Below, piece after piece: positions 56,902-64,000 of a stretch of DNA of 64,000 nt. Every line of letters starts with the position of its first letter. Positions within the stretch are counted from its first letter, which is position 1. The notes beneath the pieces are model-generated. The model was not told the DNA's origin, did no database searches, and saw nothing but the letters and a program-made list of their open reading frames with translations. This DNA is from Tateyamaria sp. syn59. GTDB lineage: Bacteria > Pseudomonadota > Alphaproteobacteria > Rhodobacterales > Rhodobacteraceae. The DNA lies in contig NZ_VCBA01000005.1 of assembly GCF_007995245.1 (NCBI RefSeq), positions 211,656 to 275,655 of the forward strand. The letters run 5' to 3'. A program made the position numbers and the translations under genes.

Positions 56902-56951
56902 GGGGGGCTGTCTGCCCCCCCGGCGCGACGCGCCTCCCCCCGAGGACTTTT
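56902..56951 (+). terminator. Hairpins downstream of regA
   Basis: A 7-bp stem GGGGGGC (56902-56908) and GCCCCCC (56914-56920), followed by a second perfect inverted repeat GGCGCG-A-CGCGCC (56922-56934) and a short T run at 56947-56951. Probably the end of senC-regA transcription, though the T run is separated from the stems. Confidence 0.55.
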
Positions 56952-57030
56952 TGGAAACAGAGAAGTGGACCAACGCCCGCTTTCTGATAGGGCGGAGCGT
57001 CAGTTTTTGAAAACTTCTAGGACATAGGCC

Positions 57031-57086
57031 GTGTGCACACTATGCGCACCAGGTATGCACAACCTGTACACCGCTGTGGTGCACAT
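57031..57086. repeat. Cluster of TGCA/TGYRCA-type half-palindromes
   Basis: Five near-palindromic cores in 55 nt: TGTGCACA, ATGCGCAC, TATGCACA, TGTACA and GGTGCACA, with centres about 10-14 bp apart. They lie in the convergent gap between regA and the GNAT gene. No known motif is matched with confidence. Confidence 0.35.
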
Positions 57087-57091
57087 AGAGC

Positions 57092-57577
57092 TCAGAGGTC
57101 GTAACGCTTGAGGATCTTGTCCACGATCTGGCCATTTGCCATCTCGTACCCGTCGATCCGGCCATAGTCCTGAAAGCCGCGAGATTGATAGTAGATCAGC
57201 CCGCCCTCGTTGTCGGCGCGGATATTTGCGTTGATCCAGGCGTAGCCGATCTCCTTGGCTGCCCTGCGCGTCGCATCAAAGAGCTTTGACCCGATGCCAA
57301 GACCGGTCTGGCCCATTTGCACGAAGGTCGCGATCTCGGCTGCTTCGGGTGGGAGGTAGTCGGCGCTTTCGATCCATTGGAAACCCACTACCTGCTCCGC
57401 CTCGTTCACGGCAACGTGCCATGCAGCGCGCCCGTCATTGGCGGCCATCCAGTCGGCCAGATCGCTGCCGGAGACTTTGGTCGTCAGGGCCGTGGTGCCG
57501 CCCTGTTCGATGATGGCATTGAGGAGCGCGGCCATCGAAGGGGTATCGAGTGCGATGGCGGGGCGGACGTGAATCAT
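57092..57577 (-). CDS. GNAT-family N-acetyltransferase
   Basis: 161 aa. Begins MIHVRPAIALDTPSMAALL and has the acetyl-CoA-binding stretch MGQTGLGIGSKLFDATRRAA (motif A, Q/R-x-x-G-x-G). Motif B region is INANIRADNEGGLIYYQSRGF. Similar in outline to phosphinothricin or amino-acid acetyltransferases; the acceptor is unknown. Overlaps the upstream HD gene by ATGA. Confidence 0.87.
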   Translation of the reverse strand: MIHVRPAIALDTPSMAALLNAIIEQGGTTALTTKVSGSDLADWMAANDGRAAWHVAVNEAEQVVGFQWIESADYLPPEAAEIATFVQMGQTGLGIGSKLFDATRRAAKEIGYAWINANIRADNEGGLIYYQSRGFQDYGRIDGYEMANGQIVDKILKRYDL

Positions 57578-58170
57578 GTGCAGTCCTCAAGCAGGCTGGC
57601 GTGGCGGGCGGTGAAGGCATTGCGGGTTTCGACCGGTGGGCGGAGCACGATCTGCAAGCCGTCGATCATGCTCGCGTCCGGTTTGCCGAAAAACTTACTT
57701 GCCTCAGCTTCCGTAAATCCGGCGATTTGTGTGGCTTCCATCCAGGCGCTGATCCGGTCCGCTTTCTTGATCTGCCGCTTGATGGTTTGCGGCACCTTGG
57801 CGGGCAGGCCGAAACGGATGTGCACTGCGGCTTCGAGCCGTTCATCGAGGACTTTGTAGTCGGGCCCGACGGCGGCCTTGACCGGCGAGATCATGTCGCC
57901 GATCACGTATTCCGGCGCGTCGTGCAGCAGCGCTGCCAAGCGCCATTTTGCGGGTGCGCTGGGCGTGATCCGGCCAAAAAGTGTCTCTACCAAGAGGGAA
58001 TGCTCAGCCACGGAGTAGGCGTAGTCCCCCGCCGTCTGCCCGTTCCAGCGCGCGACGAAGGCGAGGCCGTGGGCTATGTCCTCGATCTCGATATCCATGG
58101 GCGTCGGGTCCAACAGGTCCAGCCTGCGGCCCGACAACATGCGCTGCCATGCACGGGGTTGTTTTGCCAT
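57574..58170 (-). CDS. HD-domain phosphohydrolase (YfbR-like)
   Basis: 198 aa. Metal-binding HD motif: H in SVAEHSLLV, HD in AALLHDAPEYVIGD, and a later Asp in IKKADRISAWME. Resembles 5'-nucleotidase YfbR-type HD proteins. Start at 58170 (MAKQPRAWQRM) is preceded by GGAGG. Coupled to the GNAT gene by a 4 nt overlap. Confidence 0.85.
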   Translation of the reverse strand: MAKQPRAWQRMLSGRRLDLLDPTPMDIEIEDIAHGLAFVARWNGQTAGDYAYSVAEHSLLVETLFGRITPSAPAKWRLAALLHDAPEYVIGDMISPVKAAVGPDYKVLDERLEAAVHIRFGLPAKVPQTIKRQIKKADRISAWMEATQIAGFTEAEASKFFGKPDASMIDGLQIVLRPPVETRNAFTARHASLLEDCT

Positions 58171-58298
58171 GTCTGCCTCCGGTCGTCCCTTGTCCTAGCG
58201 CAGCCGCGCGGGGTGGGAAAGCGGTTGCTTGAATGTGCACGGTGGTCGCGACCGGATGGGGCTTGGGAACGCAATCCAGAGTTTGGCGTTGATCTGGC

Positions 58299-58670
58299 AT
58301 GCGACACGTTTTGAAAGCCTTTGCTCTGGCCACCCTTGCACCGCTCGCGACGGCAACTGCCGCGCTTGCCGACCCTGTTTGTATGGACGCCGCCGAAATG
58401 GAGGCAGCGCTGATCGAGTGGTATGGCGAAACACCTGTTGCCGGGGCCTGGGCCGCGGATCAGCAATTGTGGGCGTCCGAGGCGACTGGCACATGGACGT
58501 TGATGGAGTTGCGCGTCGGCGATCGCGCTTGCGTCTTGAGCCAGGGCGAGGATTGGGCACCGAGCGATGATCCGATCGTAGCCTTTGAGCAGATGTTGCG
58601 CGACAAGGGTGACGCTGCCCCTGCCGAGGCCTTGGCCTTTCTTGACTTGCTAACATCTGGGGCTTCCTGA
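58299..58670 (+). CDS. Small secreted protein of unknown function
   Basis: 123 aa. Signal peptide MRHVLKAFALATLAPLATATAALA with probable cleavage before DPVCMD. The mature part is about 99 aa, acidic, with two cysteines (in PVCMDAAEME and DRACVLS) that could form a disulfide in the periplasm. I do not recognise the family. It lies 77 nt upstream of ahcY on the same strand; nothing links the functions. Confidence 0.7.
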   Translation: MRHVLKAFALATLAPLATATAALADPVCMDAAEMEAALIEWYGETPVAGAWAADQQLWASEATGTWTLMELRVGDRACVLSQGEDWAPSDDPIVAFEQMLRDKGDAAPAEALAFLDLLTSGAS

Positions 58671-58747
58671 CCCGCGACGCTGTGGCGATTGCCCCTGACC
58701 AGGGTGAATGCTATCTGCGCGACAGCCCGATTTGAAAGGACAAACGG

Positions 58748-60133
<1,386 letters not shown>

Positions 60134-60141
60134 TCGAAAAA

Positions 60142-60161
60142 GGGCGGGGATGTCCCCGCCC
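60142..60161 (+). terminator. GC-rich hairpin after ahcY
   Basis: 8-bp stem GGGCGGGG (60142-60149) and CCCCGCCC (60154-60161) with a 4 nt loop; no T run follows, so it may protect the 3' end rather than terminate. Confidence 0.6.
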
Positions 60162-60176
60162 TCACTGTCATATGAG

Positions 60177-60203
60177 AAGCCGCGCGTTTGCGCGGCTTTT
60201 TTT
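60177..60203 (+). terminator. Strong intrinsic terminator after ahcY
   Basis: 9-bp stem AAGCCGCGC (60177-60185) and GCGCGGCTT (60190-60198), loop GTTT, followed by seven T. Ends ahcY transcription before the convergent wza-like gene. Confidence 0.92.
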
Positions 60204-60205
60204 AA

Positions 60206-61321
60206 TCAGTTGCCACCGTCAAGCGAGTTGCCCACGCCCACGACCGATCCGATCAGGCCAAAGATGGTGCGGACCGAGCTGATCGGGCTTTCCGTGGCAA
60301 GCACGAGGTCACCGGGGTTGATAAAGAACTTGCGCGCCGCAAAAAGCGAGTCTGCGGATGTCAGGTCGACAGCAAAGACAACTTGCGTCTTTTGCGGCCC
60401 GGACCCATCGGCACGCAGATCCTGCCGGGTATAATCGCGCAGGATCAACACGCCCTTGGGGTTACCACGTGAATCGTTCAGGCCGTCGACCAGTGCCAAT
60501 GCTTCGACCGCGTTGATGCGTTCCTGGGTGAAGGGGACGATGGTTTCGGTCCCGGTGGCACCCAGCGCGACGAAATACCGTTCATCTTCTTCCGCGATGA
60601 TCTGATCACCGCCGCGCAGGATGACGTTGGCAGAGGGGCGCTTGAAAAGGTCGTCAGCGCGGATGCCAAAGGTCTGATTGCCGCGGGTCACGCGCACCAG
60701 CGGGTTCTGCAATTCCGGAGAGATACCGCCCGCCGCAGAGATCAGGCTGAGGATGGAGTAGTTGCGGTTTGGCAGGGGAAAGTTTCCGGGTGCGGTGAAG
60801 CCACCAACAGCATCTACCGAGTTGTCAGGCCCGGATTGGACAGCAAGTTGAACCTGCGGATCAGGCACAACCGACCGCAACTGCTCTTCGATGCTGCGCC
60901 GTGCGGCGTCGGGGGTGGATCCGCTGACCCGCACCTCATCGATATAGGGCACAAAGATCGTGCCGCTGGGCGACACGACGATCCCCTCAAGCGCGACGTT
61001 CTGTTGCTGCAGGCCAGTGAGCAGCGAGTTTTCCTGGTTGTCCCAGATCACAAGGTTGATGCTGTCGCCGGGTTGGATGACGTTGGACTTGGGTCCGGGG
61101 TTGCGGGTGAACCAATGATATTGGCCTTCCCATCCGGTTGCAGGCCAGGTGGCCAGCTGCGCCACGTTCTCGCGCGTGATCGGAATGACCGAAAATGCCG
61201 CATCTTCATTGTTCTGATTGCGGATCACTTCGCCTTCGATGGCGGCGCCGCGTGGTAGGGTGCAGGCGGTCAGTGCGAAAAGAAATACGAGTGACGCAAG
61301 AAAGCGAAATGGATTTTGCAC
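60206..61321 (-). CDS. Polysaccharide export outer-membrane lipoprotein (Wza/GumB-like)
   Basis: 371 aa. Signal sequence ending in lipobox LTAC (about residue 20), so an outer-membrane lipoprotein. Poly_export domain from about 80 (IQPGDSINLVIWDNQENSL, VSPSGTIFVPYIDEVRVSG), then SLBB-like segments (GGFTAPGNFPLPNRNYSILS; FVALGATGTETIVPF) and FFINPGDLVLA. Forms the export channel for capsule or exopolysaccharide in group 1 systems. No Wzc, glycosyltransferase or polymerase gene is nearby. ATG at 61321. Confidence 0.9.
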   Translation of the reverse strand: MQNPFRFLASLVFLFALTACTLPRGAAIEGEVIRNQNNEDAAFSVIPITRENVAQLATWPATGWEGQYHWFTRNPGPKSNVIQPGDSINLVIWDNQENSLLTGLQQQNVALEGIVVSPSGTIFVPYIDEVRVSGSTPDAARRSIEEQLRSVVPDPQVQLAVQSGPDNSVDAVGGFTAPGNFPLPNRNYSILSLISAAGGISPELQNPLVRVTRGNQTFGIRADDLFKRPSANVILRGGDQIIAEEDERYFVALGATGTETIVPFTQERINAVEALALVDGLNDSRGNPKGVLILRDYTRQDLRADGSGPQKTQVVFAVDLTSADSLFAARKFFINPGDLVLATESPISSVRTIFGLIGSVVGVGNSLDGGN

Positions 61322-61462
61322 GATCTATCCCTCTGAGCCTGTGGAGGCGTCATGTTTGAAAATGGTCTATCCGGAAATGTCGGGGGCACACACAAATTTT
61401 TCGCACACGGGCGGTCAATCGCCCAAAACGTTGCTGAATGACAATAGGGAGTGCCGCTTAAT

Positions 61463-62935
61463 TCAACTGCTTTTGACCGCTGGGTTTCCCATATCCTCGG
61501 CTTCGATCACGTCGGCGTCGTCAACGACCGTGACGTCGGTCCCGTCCTTGGTCTGCTCTGGTGCACCGACCAGAAGAGGCAGCATTTCACTGCCGCCGGG
61601 CAGAGCGATTTCAGCGCTTGGTGGGCGTTTCCATGTCAGAGTGTCGAAGGCGCCGCAATTGTTGCAGGTCGGTGCCCACGCGCCCATGATGTTCTGGCAA
61701 TTGTCGCAGACCCATTGCGGGCCGCGTGATGCGGTCACGGCGCGCGCCAGCCAGCCCTGAACGACAGCGTCGCTTGCACCCTCGCCCCGTTCAATGGCTG
61801 CCATCAAGGTCAGCGAGCGGGTTGTCGGATCGCTTTCGGCCAGATCGCCAAGTGCCCGACGTGCGGCCGGAAAGTCTTCGGCTGCGATGTGCAGTTCGCT
61901 CATCAGCATCTTGGTTTCGGGATGGTCCGCCTTGGTCTTGGTCAGCGCAACAAAGCGCTTGAGCCGCTCTGCGGGCCCTTCATTTGGTTCAATTTCTGCA
62001 AAGGCCGCAGCGACATCGGGGTGCGGCTGAGCCTCCCATGCCTTTTTCAGAACACGCGTGGCATAGCGCTTTTGCCCTTTTTCGATATACCCATGCGCGG
62101 CCATCACGGCCGCGGGGATCAGGTCGGGCGACAGGCGGTTTGCTTCGATCGCCGCCTCGCGCGCCTCGATCGTTTCATCTTCTTCCAGGATTTTGCGCGC
62201 TTCGCTGAGTGCCAGCACAGCATCCCGGCGCTTGTGTACGTCGCGGGGCAGGCTGCCGTGCTTCAGCTTGGCGCTGAGCGTGGCCCGCGCGCCTTTCCAG
62301 TCCTCTTTGTCGGCCTGAAGTTTGAGCAGAATGTCCTGCGTCTCTTCATGTTTGGGTTTGATGGCGAACGCCTTTTCCGCCAGTTGCAGGGCGGTGTCAG
62401 TGTCTCCGTCCGCCAGCTTTTGCTTCATGATGCCGCGTACGCCGACAAAGCGAGTGGCATCGTTTGTCACCAGCTTGCGATAGGTTTCCTCCGCTTTTTT
62501 CCGGTCGCCCGCCATTTCCGCAGCCTGTGCTGTCAGCAGACTGGTCAGTTCGGGCCGGTCGAGGTAGCGGTCCGCCTTTTCGGCCTTGGCCAGTGCAGTG
62601 CGCGCCTCACCCGAGGCGAGCGCCATCATGCCTTCGGCCAGCGCGTCGAAGCCCTTGGAATATTTGCGCCGCGCGAAAAAGCGCGAGATGGCCGTGTCAT
62701 CACCGTTCAGGAAGTGCCAGACTGCAAGCAGCAGGCCCAACAGCTTGAGCAGTACCCAAACCGCAAAGATCAGCGCAACAAGCGCGATGACCGACTGGAG
62801 CGGGCCAAGCGTGTATTCCCTGCCGGCAACGACAATCTGAATGCCGCCTTCACTTTCCAGCAGCCAACCGGCGCCAAGCGCCAGCGCCGCGACAGCGACG
62901 ACGAAAAAGATGATTTTTACCAATGACCAGATCAT
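61463..62935 (-). CDS. hemY: HemY-family TPR membrane protein
   Basis: 490 aa. Two membrane helices (about 4-26 and 46-74), the HemY N-terminal domain, then helical TPR-like repeats to about 400. A C-terminal zinc-ribbon motif follows: C410-x2-C413 and C424-x2-C427 (CDNCQNIMGAWAPTCNNCG). This is the non-oxidase HemY, found with heme genes but of unclear role. Start at 62935. 12 nt downstream of the Mic60-like gene on the same strand. Confidence 0.88.
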   Translation of the reverse strand: MIWSLVKIIFFVVAVAALALGAGWLLESEGGIQIVVAGREYTLGPLQSVIALVALIFAVWVLLKLLGLLLAVWHFLNGDDTAISRFFARRKYSKGFDALAEGMMALASGEARTALAKAEKADRYLDRPELTSLLTAQAAEMAGDRKKAEETYRKLVTNDATRFVGVRGIMKQKLADGDTDTALQLAEKAFAIKPKHEETQDILLKLQADKEDWKGARATLSAKLKHGSLPRDVHKRRDAVLALSEARKILEEDETIEAREAAIEANRLSPDLIPAAVMAAHGYIEKGQKRYATRVLKKAWEAQPHPDVAAAFAEIEPNEGPAERLKRFVALTKTKADHPETKMLMSELHIAAEDFPAARRALGDLAESDPTTRSLTLMAAIERGEGASDAVVQGWLARAVTASRGPQWVCDNCQNIMGAWAPTCNNCGAFDTLTWKRPPSAEIALPGGSEMLPLLVGAPEQTKDGTDVTVVDDADVIEAEDMGNPAVKSS

Positions 62936-62947
62936 AAAAAGGCCCCT

Positions 62948-64000
<1,053 letters not shown>

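Noticed and set aside
58671..58747. Possible SAH riboswitch upstream of ahcY
   Set aside because: The 77 nt do not show the conserved paired core of the SAH riboswitch and form no obvious matching pseudoknot; an ordinary AAAGGAC ribosome site is enough.
61409..61424. Hairpin GGGCG-N6-CGCCC downstream of hemY as a terminator
   Set aside because: Only 5 bp and not followed directly by a T run on the minus strand; too weak to list.

Overview
The window is a stretch of core chromosome from an alphaproteobacterium, most likely a member of the Rhodobacterales (Roseobacter group). Gene content and order point there: rho-mnmE-mnmG-rsmG-parA-parB on one side and maf-aroE-coaE-dnaQ on the other, secB-fxsA-Tim44-like-mltA-smr, tsaE-amgK-murU-addB-addA-trxA, a RegB/SenC/RegA redox cluster, and a Mic60-like protein beside HemY. 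Composition is uniformly GC-rich and codon use is even. I see no rRNA, tRNA, insertion sequence, prophage, CRISPR array or defence island. Genes are tightly packed, with many 4-8 nt overlaps and many GTG or TTG starts.

Layout. 1-7993 (minus): start of a voltage-gated ion channel, an RlmD/TrmA-type RNA methyltransferase, a pair of ABC half-transporters, and a cca-nudL-hslO operon (tRNA CCA end, CoA pyrophosphatase, Hsp33). 8070-15170: Nudix hydrolase, a receiver/PP2C phosphatase and an Hpt protein (two-part signalling), ilvA, argG, a sulfotransferase-like protein, periplasmic MsrA, a ribokinase-like kinase. 15170-24408: maeB, mutS, grpE-hrcA, rph-rdgB-hemW. 24405-31724 (minus): parB, parA, rsmG, mnmG, mnmE, rho, hemJ, with perfect 16-bp parS palindromes inside rsmG and at the start of mnmG.

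31725-32135 is the only long gene-free stretch. It is AT-rich with DnaA-box-like nonamers and separates genes running left from genes running right. It is the best candidate for the chromosomal origin of replication. 32136-38307 carries maf, aroE, coaE, dnaQ, secB, fxsA, a Tim44-like protein, mltA and smr.

38290-64000: MFS transporter, lipoprotein hydrolase, hslU-hslV, an APH-fold kinase; then a minus-strand block trxA-addA-addB-murU-amgK-tsaE-PAS protein-regB (transcribed from regB toward trxA), with senC-regA diverging from regB. After that come GNAT and HD-domain genes, a small secreted protein, ahcY, a Wza-like export lipoprotein, hemY and a Mic60/mitofilin-like gene that leaves the window through a (Pro-Glu)n hexanucleotide repeat.

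I found no new multi-gene system. The signals most worth a second look are the origin/parS architecture, the output-less PAS protein coupled to regB, overlapping convergent stop codons, and several small unexplained repeat or palindrome clusters. All functional statements rest on reading motifs and family resemblance by eye; no search was run.
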